Below, piece by piece: positions 42,101 through 49,436 of a DNA stretch of 64,000 nucleotides (position 1 is the stretch's first letter; each line of letters opens with the position of its first letter). The stretch comes from DASXVX01 sp036504075. Its GTDB lineage: Bacteria > Bacillota > Sulfobacillia > Symbiobacteriales > Symbiobacteriaceae. A program made the position numbers and the translations under genes. The stretch covers positions 1 to 64,000 of the forward strand of contig DASXVX010000090.1 of the NCBI GenBank assembly GCA_036504075.1, read 5' to 3'. The notes beneath the pieces were generated by a model, which was given only the letters and a program-made list of their open reading frames with translations, had not been told where the DNA came from and did no database searches.

Positions 42101-42819
42101 GCCTGCAAGCGATCGGTTTTGCCGCCGACGAACCGCCCCTTGTGTCGGTGTCAGCCATGGCGGACCGGTACCTGAGCGAGATTCAGGGTGTGGCGTCTGC
42201 CGGCCCTTACTACCTGGCGGGATGGTCCTTCGGTGGAACCGTGGCCTTTGAGATCGCCCGGCGGCTGGAGGCACAAGGCGAGACCGTGATGTTCCTGGGG
42301 TTGCTGGACACCCACCCGCGCGGTCTGGAGGCCGAAGGTACCCCTGCAGATGCCCGGGACCTCCGGGCCACTGTCGCCGAGTTGGCTGTGGAATTACTCG
42401 GCGCGACGGCGGCAGAGTTCGAAGGGTTGGCGGAAGCCCAGGTGGTCAACGCCTTCCTGGAGCAGGCAAAGCTCGCCGGCCTATTGCCGCCGGGCGCTAC
42501 TGCGGATGATGTATTCCGGCTGGTCCGTGTGATTGAATCCAACAGCATCGCTGGACAGTTGTATCGGCATGAAGGCCCTGTCCAGACGGATATACACCTG
42601 ATCCGGGCTTCCGACCGAGCCGCCCATGCCGGTGCCTATTCGCTGCTTGATGGCGAAGCCTGGACCCCACATACGACCGGCCGAGTCCACGTCATCGACG
42701 TTCCGGGAAATCACTACGATCTGCTCCGAGCGCCCAATATAGCAGTCTTGGCCAGGGAGCTTGTAGCGGTCTTGGACAGGCAGTTCGCACAGCAAGTGAA
42801 GGAGGTGTCGATGCCGTAA
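36127..42819 (+). CDS. NRPS 3: C-A(diamino acid)-T-C-A(truncated)-T-TE
   Basis: 2230 residues; TTG 36127 lies six bases after GGCGGTGGG. C1 carries HPAIMDD (His143, Pro144) instead of HHxxxDG. A1 is complete and reads D-I-W-E-F-N-S-D-D-K, close to the 2,4-diaminobutyrate code DIWELTADDK, so a diamino acid is expected; the genes after it fit 2,3-diaminobutyrate. T1: Ser1025. C2 keeps HHIASD. The last A is defective: the A3 loop reads YAAGSGRQPG and the domain ends soon after the A5-like HAGPTETT (about residue 1842), running through a Pro-rich linker straight into T2 (Ser1904). It lacks A6-A10, including the ATP-binding Asp and catalytic Lys. The TE has Ser2034 in GWSFGG and a GNHYDLL His motif. 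T2 must therefore be loaded in trans or stay empty. Confidence 0.92.
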   Translation: MNYLSKENVQEILELTPLQEALLRDSADATSEPLLEQVRYTLAGFVVPDRFQQAWDRVCEAPPALRTLFRSAKNRVVQVVLRTRPVPVDVRDLRGLTEAGRQQALLELEQAHREPFRTSEGPLVRLGLALLSEESAALVWTWHPAIMDDWSRSLLMTDLLEIYSGLHERQPLPGTRRPSARAYLDWYTAQDWKPARAFWADQLAEFDGPTPLLWGEHLQGGEPPGAALKQITLNPEHSQALMALARKFAVSPAVLAEAAWAMLLSVYSSEEYVCFGLRSPGRPAGLPDSADLIGPFANTLPVRMQVAGEQRVADFLRTLEQQRCNADTYAYSTLSQVLTDSGLSAHDTVFRSVLTVAREAALLPAGVPWRVAAEERLTGVSAPFEVTIRPGEAWQICCRWLPGVCDELTAERLLEHFQMALVNMATLDNPRVRDVEILGGAERYMVLEEFNRPEPSEPLDRLMVQRFEQQVERTPDAVAVRFGTEQMTYRQLNGRANRLAHWLRREGVGREDIVGILAERSIEMLAAILAVFKAGAAYVPLDAAYPDQRLLTLLGECRAKAILTQNPLLQRTLSLAAAQTPAPRVFCLDRAAQVAGVPDLSELEQYAAENPPLVGGPDDLAYIFFTSGSTGTPKGAMIEQVGMLNHLLAKINLFELAESAVVAQNASHAFDISVWQFLAALLVGGQVVIYSDEIAGDPAALFQAIRRDGVTVLEVVPTVLDLLIQVAGQLSAEERTLPALRYMFSNAEAMPVAMCRKWLQIYPGIPVVESYGATECADDTTHEFNRIPPAEGQTFLTVGRTIPNFRTYVLDRWLRPVPVGAVGEIYFTGIGVGRGYLNNPARTSEAFLTNSFADDMGPRMYRTGDLGRFLPDGRLVIHGRRDFQVKVRGRRIELGEIDAALHRHPAVQRAVTIVRPDAQGQNRLLAYVVAAEPIVPSALRKFLQSVLPEGMLPEHIMQLPQLPLTRNGKVDRKALPDPPESQRPETEWVAPDGPIEMALAAIWQQVLGVSRVGVNDNFFLLGGHSLKTIQVRARIREQMGVELPLRALFDQQTIRQLAHTVVGLNPTITAAGPTIPRQPESEYMPLSYAQRRLWFLHQLNPRGTAYNMTAAFDLGGPLDLTILQRTFQRIVDRHATLRTTFVLDGEPRQRIAPQLALGACPLTDLAHLGAEVQRRAIAALIEQETTLGFDLSTGPLLRLQVAKLGEQLHAVVISMHHIASDHWSWNILARELVTLYEAYSQGFPDPMAPLPIQYADYAHWQSQRLAAGKLQEDEAFWLDSLSGPLPVLDLPLDFSRPPVLTTNGRIVTSRLDADLAARLKERGRQAEVTTFILLLAATGGFLSQLTGQQEILIGSPVSGRTTMELEELIGFFINNLVYRLDLSDSPTFAELLRNVRDVALTAFAHQEYPFDLLVERLNPPRDPSRTPIFSVQFQVLQEEMPLRAGPLKVRPRSVPVTDTKYDLAVLFSENADGLDCNLTYNADLFAPETIERWMESLKLFLGAVAENPDMPLATSRSDTDRGRLPAHDGTTRNIGQSEPTRVHELFQMTATRLSGAVAAVCGQRSWTYAELNRRATKLAHRLRKLGVGPRVPVGLWAPQGLEALVGLLGILKAGGAYLPIDPILPSERVTDMLDAVAAPVLLTQAGLLTDRPALRRTAIALDRDWEEIDQEPETRLALSVQATDPVCLLYAAGSGRQPGVTITHGSLLDYFHQVQQALHLPPGSSYATASASVVDPANTMIFQALCSGGRLYIPTREDAPESARLAGYFRRNPVDCLAIPLIDLTAMLMRSDPSTVLPRRRLVLGGEALRWDLAERIRWLAPDCEIFNHAGPTETTAGLLTCRVGARAAGDTPIPPTPAVPTARTGPAPPRTPMEAEMVRIWEQVLDVRPVGVTENFFAIGGHSLKAVTLIRSVQERLGVDLPLAAIFLHQTVAELCQDLGANAAGRSSCLLRLQAGNGDRPPFFLVHPSGGTALCYVPLVQELGPNLTVYGLQAIGFAADEPPLVSVSAMADRYLSEIQGVASAGPYYLAGWSFGGTVAFEIARRLEAQGETVMFLGLLDTHPRGLEAEGTPADARDLRATVAELAVELLGATAAEFEGLAEAQVVNAFLEQAKLAGLLPPGATADDVFRLVRVIESNSIAGQLYRHEGPVQTDIHLIRASDRAAHAGAYSLLDGEAWTPHTTGRVHVIDVPGNHYDLLRAPNIAVLARELVAVLDRQFAQQVKEVSMP

Positions 42820-44336
42820 TGCAAGAGCCAGGGATACCTGAACTGGTACATTTGACCGGGCGGATTCGTAAGAGTCCGAGCCCCTTGATGCATGAAGAGA
42901 TCTTGAAGCCCCAGTTTGAGTATGAACTTGTCCACCTTCTGCGGTGGTATGTGCAGATCGAGAAAGTGCTCTTGCTGGAGTACCAGCGCATGGGGCTGAT
43001 TGACCACGAGACGGTTGCCTGCGGGGCGGCCTGTCTTGGCGAAATCAATGCGGAACGGATCACAGCGAACCCCGAAGCCAACATGTCTGACATTGCATTC
43101 GCGATTGAGCGGTACGTCGAAGAGCACTGGCCTGGACGGCCCGTCACGTGGCACGTGGACCGGAGCCGAAACGACTATCAGTCTTCAGCCCAATTGATGG
43201 CAGGACGTCATCAACTGCTGGCGGTGGCGGCCGACCTCCTTGGCCTGGGGGAGATCGCCCTGGAGCGGGCTGCAGAGACTACGGCGATGCCCATGCCCGG
43301 CTACACGCATTACCAGGCTGCCCAGGTGATTAGCCCGGGGTTCTACCTCTCGGCCATGGCCGAGCAGGTGCTGCAGACAGGGCGGTGGCTGGGTGACATC
43401 TACGACCGCATCAACTGCTGCCCGTTGGGGGCGGGGGCTATGGCTGGCCAGGAATTGGCCTGGGACCGGGAGCGAATGGCCCGTCTGCTGGGATTCGCCG
43501 CCCCGCAGCGGCACGCCTTGACCGCAGTGGCATCGCGGGAGTGGACCCTGCGCATTGCCGGGGAGCTCTCCATGCTTGCGGTGGCTCTCAGCCGCTTCGC
43601 CACTGACTTTATGCTGTGGGGCAGCAGCGAGTATGGCTTTATCGATTTGCCCGATGAACTCGCCGGCATCTCGTCAGCCATGCCGCAGAAAAAGAACTTC
43701 CCCGTTCTGGAACGCATTCGTGGTAAGACGGCGCACATGGCGGCGTTTAACGTCGACTTCCTCATGGGGCAGCGCAGCAATCCGTACACCAACCTGGTGG
43801 AGGTGTCGAAAGAGGCCGGGGCGCATCTAACGACACTTTTCGCAACGACACGCACGGCACTGCAACTATTTACAACTGTTATCGAACATGTTCAGTTCCG
43901 GGAAGACCGGATGCGGGCCGCTTGCGGTCGGGAGTACCTGGGCGGCTTCGCCCTGGCCAACATGCTGACGTTGGGTGCCGGAATGCCATGGCGCAAAGCC
44001 CAGGTGGTAGCCGGAAGCGTTATCGTCGAAGCGATGCAACGACACCTGTCGCCGGGTGGAATCGATAGTGCCCTGGTTTCCGACGTAGCCCGAAGCCACG
44101 GATACGCGGTAAACCTTTCCCGGGACCGAGTGCGCGATGCTTTTAGCCCCGAAGGCAACCTCGGGGGTAAGCGTTCAGACGGCTCCACCGCTCCCGAGTT
44201 CGTGGAAACGCTGCTGCAGACTCAGCGCCGGGAGCTATATCAATTACAGCTCCTGTGGGGGGAACGCCGGACGGTGTTGGCCGAGGCCGACACACAGATC
44301 GAGCGTCTAACCTGCAGGAACGGGGAGGAATTGTAA
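42819..44336 (+). CDS. Argininosuccinate-lyase-like enzyme, probable 2,3-diaminobutyrate pathway
   Basis: 505 residues; AAGGAGGTG upstream and start overlapping the NRPS 3 stop by one base. Fumarase/aspartase superfamily: HVDRSRNDYQSSAQ, the GYTHYQAAQ helix with His164, and the signature loop SSAMPQKKN (Ser285-Ser286) that carries the catalytic base. Primary-metabolism argininosuccinate lyase is unlikely because no other arginine genes are nearby. With the kinase and beta-replacement enzyme that follow, the likely step is removal of fumarate from an aspartate adduct, leaving a 3-amino group. The same three-gene logic is known from friulimicin- and pacidamycin-type clusters for 2,3-diaminobutyrate. 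The chemistry here is inferred. Confidence 0.83.
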   Translation: MQEPGIPELVHLTGRIRKSPSPLMHEEILKPQFEYELVHLLRWYVQIEKVLLLEYQRMGLIDHETVACGAACLGEINAERITANPEANMSDIAFAIERYVEEHWPGRPVTWHVDRSRNDYQSSAQLMAGRHQLLAVAADLLGLGEIALERAAETTAMPMPGYTHYQAAQVISPGFYLSAMAEQVLQTGRWLGDIYDRINCCPLGAGAMAGQELAWDRERMARLLGFAAPQRHALTAVASREWTLRIAGELSMLAVALSRFATDFMLWGSSEYGFIDLPDELAGISSAMPQKKNFPVLERIRGKTAHMAAFNVDFLMGQRSNPYTNLVEVSKEAGAHLTTLFATTRTALQLFTTVIEHVQFREDRMRAACGREYLGGFALANMLTLGAGMPWRKAQVVAGSVIVEAMQRHLSPGGIDSALVSDVARSHGYAVNLSRDRVRDAFSPEGNLGGKRSDGSTAPEFVETLLQTQRRELYQLQLLWGERRTVLAEADTQIERLTCRNGEEL

Positions 44337-45241
44337 TGGCGCTTGAAGCACCGCCGCCTGATCGAGGTGATTTTTGGCAGATAGGTCGAGGCGAATCTTT
44401 CGGTACGTTTGGGGAACTGCTTCAAGGGGTTCTCCTGGAGGAGAATCTTGATTTTCTGGTCACTTTCCCGATTCAGGCGTTCTCGCGGGCGACTTTCGTT
44501 CCAGAGCCCGGGGGAAGGGTGGTTTCGGTCCAGCCGCCAGACAAGGTGAAGTCGCACCTGATGACGCAGATCATCCTCGGGCACTTTGGCGTGAAGTGCG
44601 GCGGGTGTCTGACATTGCAGAGTGATCTACCGGTTGGAAAGGGCCTGGCCAGTTCCTCTGCCGATCTCGTTGCAACGGCCCGAGCGCTGGCTGCTGCCTT
44701 TCAGCTGGATATTCCCGTGGAGCTTCTGCAACGCTTCATGCACCAGATCGAACCTTCAGATGGTGTGATGTACCCCGGCGTCGTCGCGTTTTATCACCGC
44801 AAGGTCCAACTGCGCCAATACATCGGCCAGTTGCCTGCGCTGACGGTGGTCAGTATCGATGAAGGGGGGCAGGTTGATACCATCGAGTTTAACCGCATTC
44901 CCAAGCCTTTTAATGAAGCGGAAAAACTTGAGTACCGCCAGCTGCTAGACGAACTGGACAAAGCGATTCGTGATCAGGACGTGCGGGCTATTGGCCGTGT
45001 GGCTACCCGTAGTGCTGCACTGAACCAGAAACTGCGGCCCAAACAGATGCTGGATGATGTTGGCATGGTTGCCCGTGACGTTGACGCCCTCGGTGTGGCC
45101 GTGGCGCACAGCGGAACCTGCCTCGGTGTGCTGCTGTCGCCTGAGGAACCGGACTATGCGGACAAACTGACCCTCACCAGGAAACTGCTCGGACAACTCA
45201 GTGATACGGTTACCGTTTACCATTCTCTACGCATGGCGTAA
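44336..45241 (+). CDS. PduX-like GHMP kinase, probable L-threonine kinase
   Basis: 301 residues from ATG 44336 (GGGGAGG upstream, overlapping the previous stop as TAATG). GHMP-kinase fold: GTFGELLQG near the N-terminus and the phosphate loop PVGKGLASSSADL around 99-111, with a C-terminal AHSGTCLGVLL as motif 3. PduX-type enzymes phosphorylate L-threonine for cobalamin side-chain synthesis, but no cobalamin genes are here. In this operon O-phospho-threonine would be the activated substrate for the next enzyme. Confidence 0.83.
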   Translation: MALEAPPPDRGDFWQIGRGESFGTFGELLQGVLLEENLDFLVTFPIQAFSRATFVPEPGGRVVSVQPPDKVKSHLMTQIILGHFGVKCGGCLTLQSDLPVGKGLASSSADLVATARALAAAFQLDIPVELLQRFMHQIEPSDGVMYPGVVAFYHRKVQLRQYIGQLPALTVVSIDEGGQVDTIEFNRIPKPFNEAEKLEYRQLLDELDKAIRDQDVRAIGRVATRSAALNQKLRPKQMLDDVGMVARDVDALGVAVAHSGTCLGVLLSPEEPDYADKLTLTRKLLGQLSDTVTVYHSLRMA

Positions 45242-45254
45242 TGGAGGGACTACC

Positions 45255-46307
45255 ATGTTATGTTTAGATTTGCTGGATGCTGTCGGAAAGACACAACTAC
45301 TCAAACTCCGGCCTGTGGCTGGTTCCGTGGCCGACATCTACGCGAAGCTCGAACTGCAAAATTTATTCGGGATGAAGGACCGCGTGGCCAAACAGGCCAT
45401 TCTTGAGGCGAAGCGCACAGGTGTCCTGCAGGATGGAGCACCCATTGTTGAAAGTTCATCAGGCACCATGGCCCTGGGCGTCGCACTTGTCGGGACATAC
45501 CTGGGACATCCGGTCCACATCGTTACGGACCCGCGCATCGATCCGATTACGCTGGCCAAGTTGCGGGCATTAGGCTGCACGGTCCACGTCGTTGAACGGA
45601 TGACGAGTCATGGGTGGCAGAGCGCCCGGCTGGAACGCCTGGATGAACTAATGAAAGAATACCCCGGCTCCTTCTGGCCTCGTCAGTACTCCAATCCGGA
45701 GAATCCCCGGGCATATGCGGCTATGGCAGCCGAACTGATGAATGATCTGGGCAAGGTCGATATCCTGGTGGGCGCAGTGGGCAGCGGCGGCTCCCTGTGC
45801 GGCACGGCCCGAGTCCTCCGGCGGTTCTTCCCCGACCTCCGTGTGGTGGGCGTCGATTGCGTGGGCAGTGTTCTGTTTGGGCAGCCCGATTATCCAAAAC
45901 GGCTCCAGGGTGGCCTCGGCAATAGCTTGATGCCGCCGAATGTTGACCACGCACTGATCGATGAGGTTCACTGGCTGAACGATGCCGAGGCCTTCTCGGC
46001 GACGCTGGCACTGACCGCCGAGCAGAAGATCTTTGCCGGTAACAGCTCGGGATCGGTCTACGCGGTGCTGCGTTGGCTCGGCCGCTCCACTCCGGCAGGT
46101 ACCAGGATCGTCGGCATTCTTCCTGACCGAGGCGACCGCTATGCCACGTCGATCTACAGCGAGGAGTACCGCACTGCAAAAGGCGTCGTGATCGCGCCGC
46201 TTCCGCCTGAGCCGGAGCATGTGTCATATGGTACGGCGGTATCTACCTGGTCTTACTCATACCTGAAGGAGCGGGTGCCCCATGCCGAAACGCCTGCTGT
46301 TCGTTGA
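45255..46307 (+). CDS. Cysteine-synthase-family PLP enzyme (beta-replacement)
   Basis: 350 residues from ATG 45255, seven bases after GGAGGG; an upstream in-frame ATG at 45201 lies inside the kinase gene. Fold-type II PLP enzyme: Lys41 in GMKDRVAK as the Schiff-base lysine, the substrate loop ESSSGTMALGVA, and the PLP-phosphate loop GSGGSLCGT. Family members exchange a beta leaving group for a nucleophile. Next to a threonine kinase and an argininosuccinate-lyase homologue it probably replaces phosphate of phospho-threonine with the amine of aspartate, so that the lyase can release 2,3-diaminobutyrate. Ordinary cysteine synthesis is less likely. Confidence 0.84.
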   Translation: MLCLDLLDAVGKTQLLKLRPVAGSVADIYAKLELQNLFGMKDRVAKQAILEAKRTGVLQDGAPIVESSSGTMALGVALVGTYLGHPVHIVTDPRIDPITLAKLRALGCTVHVVERMTSHGWQSARLERLDELMKEYPGSFWPRQYSNPENPRAYAAMAAELMNDLGKVDILVGAVGSGGSLCGTARVLRRFFPDLRVVGVDCVGSVLFGQPDYPKRLQGGLGNSLMPPNVDHALIDEVHWLNDAEAFSATLALTAEQKIFAGNSSGSVYAVLRWLGRSTPAGTRIVGILPDRGDRYATSIYSEEYRTAKGVVIAPLPPEPEHVSYGTAVSTWSYSYLKERVPHAETPAVR

Positions 46308-47544
46308 AGCCAACACTACGGGCACCGGCATGCTGGCACTGCGGATGGCTCAGGAACAAGGCCTGCAGCCCGTCTTTCTGACGAACAAGCCTTCCCGCTA
46401 TGCGGGCCTCAGCGAGACCGGCTGTGCTGTATTAGTCGTCGATACGAATGACTATGGAGCCCTCCATGAGGTCATTACGGCCAACTTGCAGGTCGGAGAG
46501 TTGGAGGGGATTGTCACCACCAGCGAGTTTTATCTGGAGGTAGTGGCACAATTGACCGAGGCCTTCCATCTGCCGGGCAACTCGCCAGCAGCGATGCGGA
46601 ACTGCCGCAACAAGGCGCTGACCAGACAGACCTTGAAGGCCGCTGGGGTGCATCAGCCGAAGTTTGCCGTCTGCCGCGCTGAAGCGGAGCTGGCGGCGGC
46701 CGTGGAGGCGGTGGGGTTGCCCTGTGTGGTCAAACCCGCTGATGATACCGGCTCCTTCGGTGTGCTTTGCTGCACAACGCTCGCGGAGGTTGCCATACAC
46801 GCAGTCAGTATTCTCGGCCAGCATACCAACATCCGGGGACAGCGGACCGCTGGGACGGTGCTGGTGGAGGAGTATCTTAACGCTCCCGAGTTCAGTGTCG
46901 AGATGTTCACGTGGGACGGCCGGACCACTTGCGTCGGAATCACCCAGAAGAGTCTGACCGGTTTCCCGTATTTTGTAGAATCTCGTCATATTTTCCCGGC
47001 AATGCTGACGCCCGAAGCAGAGCGTGACATTCGCCAGACGGTTTTCCGGACTCTTGAAGCCGTCGGCATCACACTGGGCGCGACCCACACGGAGGTCAAG
47101 CTCACACCGCAGGGCTGCGCCATCGTCGAGATCAACGCCCGTTTGGCGGGCGGCATGATTCCAGAGCTGGTCTGGCATGCCACCGGCATCGACCTGCTCA
47201 AGCAGCAGATCAAGTCGGCCGGCGGTGTGGCCCCCGATCTTTCGGTGACGCGGCATCGTTACGGTGGGATCCAATTCATGGTTGCCGACGCCGAAGGCGA
47301 ACTCCAGGAGATTCAGGGGCTGCAGGCCGCCAGGGCGGTTCCCGGCATCGAACAGGTGGTGGTGACGGCACAGATACCGACCCGTGTACGGCCTCGGCAA
47401 AGTGCCTACGACCGGCTGGGATTCATCATCGCTGCCGGGGATACCCACGAGGACACGGTCGCCAGCCTTGCGCGGGCTGCGGGCGAGATCAGATTGGCAG
47501 GCCGCCTCGGTGAACGCCTGAACGGGGGAGGCGGAGCCAGATGA
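46282..47544 (+). CDS. ATP-grasp carboxylate-amine ligase
   Basis: 420 residues; start lies 26 bases inside the preceding gene, and the stop overlaps the next start (ATGA). ATP-grasp features: CVVKPADDTGSFGV (nucleotide-binding lysine and glycine loop), VLVEEYLNAPEFSVE, and the Mg-binding EINARLAGG. This resembles the L-amino-acid/dipeptide ligase branch that joins a carboxylate to an amine through an acyl phosphate. The substrate is unknown. It could acylate or protect the diamino acid, tailor the peptide after release, or help self-protection. Tight coupling to the diaminobutyrate genes favours a role with that building block. Confidence 0.8.
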   Translation: MPKRLLFVEANTTGTGMLALRMAQEQGLQPVFLTNKPSRYAGLSETGCAVLVVDTNDYGALHEVITANLQVGELEGIVTTSEFYLEVVAQLTEAFHLPGNSPAAMRNCRNKALTRQTLKAAGVHQPKFAVCRAEAELAAAVEAVGLPCVVKPADDTGSFGVLCCTTLAEVAIHAVSILGQHTNIRGQRTAGTVLVEEYLNAPEFSVEMFTWDGRTTCVGITQKSLTGFPYFVESRHIFPAMLTPEAERDIRQTVFRTLEAVGITLGATHTEVKLTPQGCAIVEINARLAGGMIPELVWHATGIDLLKQQIKSAGGVAPDLSVTRHRYGGIQFMVADAEGELQEIQGLQAARAVPGIEQVVVTAQIPTRVRPRQSAYDRLGFIIAAGDTHEDTVASLARAAGEIRLAGRLGERLNGGGGAR

Positions 47545-48593
47545 TCGAACTGCGCAGTGACACCTTCACCCTGCCGACGCCGGTCATGATCGAGGCCATG
47601 GCTCGGGCTCCGTTGGGCGATGACGTGTACGGAGAGGATCCTACGGTCAACAAACTGGAAGCAATGGCCGCACAGCGGTTCGGCAAGGAAGCCGCGTGCC
47701 TGGTGCCCAGCGGCACCATGGCCAACCTGACGGCAATTTTGGCCCACTGCCCGCGTGGCGCCAAGGTGTTAGTCGGCGATGAGACCGATATCTACATTTA
47801 TGAAGCGGGCGGTGCGTCAGTCTGCGGTGGTGTGGTCTACGAACCGATTCCGACCCAACCGGATGGCACATTGCGCATCAGCGATCTGGCCGCCGGCTTT
47901 CCCGAAGACCCCTCTGATGCGCAGTTCGCGATTCCGGCCCTGATCTGCCTGGAGGACACGCATAACCGCTGTGGTGGAATGGTGCTTTCGCTAGATTACC
48001 TCAAGGACGTCCATGATTTCGCCCGTAACCGGGGGGTCTTCGTCCACCTGGACGGAGCGCGTATTTTCAACGCTGCTGTCGCTCTGGGTGTGGGTGTGGC
48101 CGAAATCGCCCGATACGCTGACTCTGTGCAGTTTTGCCTCTCCAAAGGCCTCGCCGCACCCGTGGGCTCGATCGTGGTCGGGACGAGTGAGTTCATCAAC
48201 CGGGTCCGGCGTTTGCGGAAAATGCTCGGCGGCGGCATGCGGCAGGCTGGTGTCTTGGCCGCAGCCGGAATCGTCGCCCTGGAGCAGATGGTCGATCGCC
48301 TGGCGGACGACCACGCGAACGCCCGGCGGCTCGCTGCCGGCCTGGCTCGTATCCGCGGCATTGAGTTGGTGACAGAAGAGGTGCCGACCAATATTGTGTT
48401 CTTCCGCATCACCGACGAGCACTTCACTGTCCAGCGTTTCATCGCGGCGGCAGCACGCCGGGGTCTTCGGGTGGGCGAGTTGGGACATGGGCGCATCCGG
48501 GCTGTTACACACGCCGGGATTACGGCGGCCGACGTGGACGCGGCGGTGGCCGTTGTTGAGAGTATCATGCGTTCCGGCCCGGAGAATGACTGA
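47541..48593 (+). CDS. Threonine-aldolase-like PLP enzyme
   Basis: 350 residues. Low-specificity L-threonine aldolase family: the N-terminal IELRSDTFTLPT and GDDVYGEDPT, HLDGARIFNA before the cofactor, and Lys202 in FCLSKGLAAPVGS as the PLP lysine. Such enzymes interconvert threonine or allo-threonine with glycine and acetaldehyde, or make other beta-hydroxy amino acids. In this operon it could supply a defined threonine stereoisomer for the kinase, or a beta-hydroxy amino acid for an unassigned A domain. Both start and stop overlap neighbours, so it is firmly in the operon. Confidence 0.85.
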   Translation: MIELRSDTFTLPTPVMIEAMARAPLGDDVYGEDPTVNKLEAMAAQRFGKEAACLVPSGTMANLTAILAHCPRGAKVLVGDETDIYIYEAGGASVCGGVVYEPIPTQPDGTLRISDLAAGFPEDPSDAQFAIPALICLEDTHNRCGGMVLSLDYLKDVHDFARNRGVFVHLDGARIFNAAVALGVGVAEIARYADSVQFCLSKGLAAPVGSIVVGTSEFINRVRRLRKMLGGGMRQAGVLAAAGIVALEQMVDRLADDHANARRLAAGLARIRGIELVTEEVPTNIVFFRITDEHFTVQRFIAAAARRGLRVGELGHGRIRAVTHAGITAADVDAAVAVVESIMRSGPEND

Positions 48594-49390
48594 TGCCGGA
48601 GCATATACCAAGAGCGGAGGAGCACCGTTTGAACGGGTCAAAACCAGCCGATGTGGCGTGGGTCGTACCAAGGCCCAATCCCAGGGCCACCGTCCGTCTG
48701 TTCTGCTTTCCCTATGCAGGGGGGAGCGCACAGGTGTATCAAGCATGGCCATGGGACTTGCCGGAAACTGCTGAAGTCTATGCCGTTCAGTACCCGGGGC
48801 GCGGGTTCCAGCAGCATCAGTTGCCCTTACGGCACCTTTCGTCGCTGGTCGGCCTGCTCAGTGAATCCATTGCGCCCCTCTTGGACAAGCCGTTTGCCTT
48901 TTTCGGTCACAGCATGGGTGCGTTGGTGGCCTTTGAACTGACCCGAATGCTGCGCAGACAGAATGGGCCACAGCCCTTTCACCTGTATGTTTCAGGCTTT
49001 CGGGCTCCGCAACTGCCCAAAACAGGTCGGGATCTACACCGGTTATCGGACCCCGATCTGGTCTACCAACTGGGGAAGTTCAACGGTACCCCGGCAGAGG
49101 TGCTCGAGGCAGGGGAACTGATGAGTCTAATTCTGCCTACGATCCGGGCAGATTTCGAGGTTTGCGAGACCTACGCCTATCAGGCGGAGCCGCCCCTTGC
49201 CTGTGCGCTTTCCGCGTTCGGCGGGCTCCAGGACTCCGAGGTTCCCCGTGAACGGCTTGAGGCCTGGCGAACCCAGACCACGGGGCCATTCACGGTGCGG
49301 ATGTTCCTCGGCGACCACTTCTACCTGAAGGTGAGCCAGCCCATCGTCCTGCGCATTTTGGCCCGAGAACTCTATCGACCGTTGGGATAA
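48593..49390 (+). CDS. Type II thioesterase (editing)
   Basis: 265 residues. Alpha/beta hydrolase with RLFCFPYAGGSAQVY, the nucleophile Ser107 in GHSMGA and the catalytic His242 in GDHFYL. Type II thioesterases remove wrong or stalled acyl groups from carrier proteins of PKS/NRPS lines, a plausible need here given the degenerate domains. It is the last gene of the plus-strand operon, starts within the stop of the aldolase gene (TGATG) and is followed by a terminator. A second possible start is the TTG near 48629 after GGAGGAG. Confidence 0.9.
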   Translation: MPEHIPRAEEHRLNGSKPADVAWVVPRPNPRATVRLFCFPYAGGSAQVYQAWPWDLPETAEVYAVQYPGRGFQQHQLPLRHLSSLVGLLSESIAPLLDKPFAFFGHSMGALVAFELTRMLRRQNGPQPFHLYVSGFRAPQLPKTGRDLHRLSDPDLVYQLGKFNGTPAEVLEAGELMSLILPTIRADFEVCETYAYQAEPPLACALSAFGGLQDSEVPRERLEAWRTQTTGPFTVRMFLGDHFYLKVSQPIVLRILARELYRPLG

Positions 49391-49399
49391 AGACGCAAA

Positions 49400-49423
49400 G
49401 GGAGGGGGCTGCTCGCCCCCTCC
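49400..49423. terminator. Shared terminator of convergent operons
   Basis: GGAGGGGGC (49401-49409) pairs with GCCCCCTCC (49415-49423); an A-rich flank lies on the left and a T-rich one (TTGGTTGTGTTGTT) on the right. It sits between the end of the plus operon (49390) and the stop of the minus-strand CLF gene (49437) and can serve both. Confidence 0.75.
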
Positions 49424-49436
49424 TTGGTTGTGTTGT

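Noticed and set aside
42819..44336. Housekeeping argininosuccinate lyase (argH)
   Set aside because: No argG or other arginine genes nearby; embedded by overlap in an NRPS operon next to threonine kinase and beta-replacement enzyme genes.
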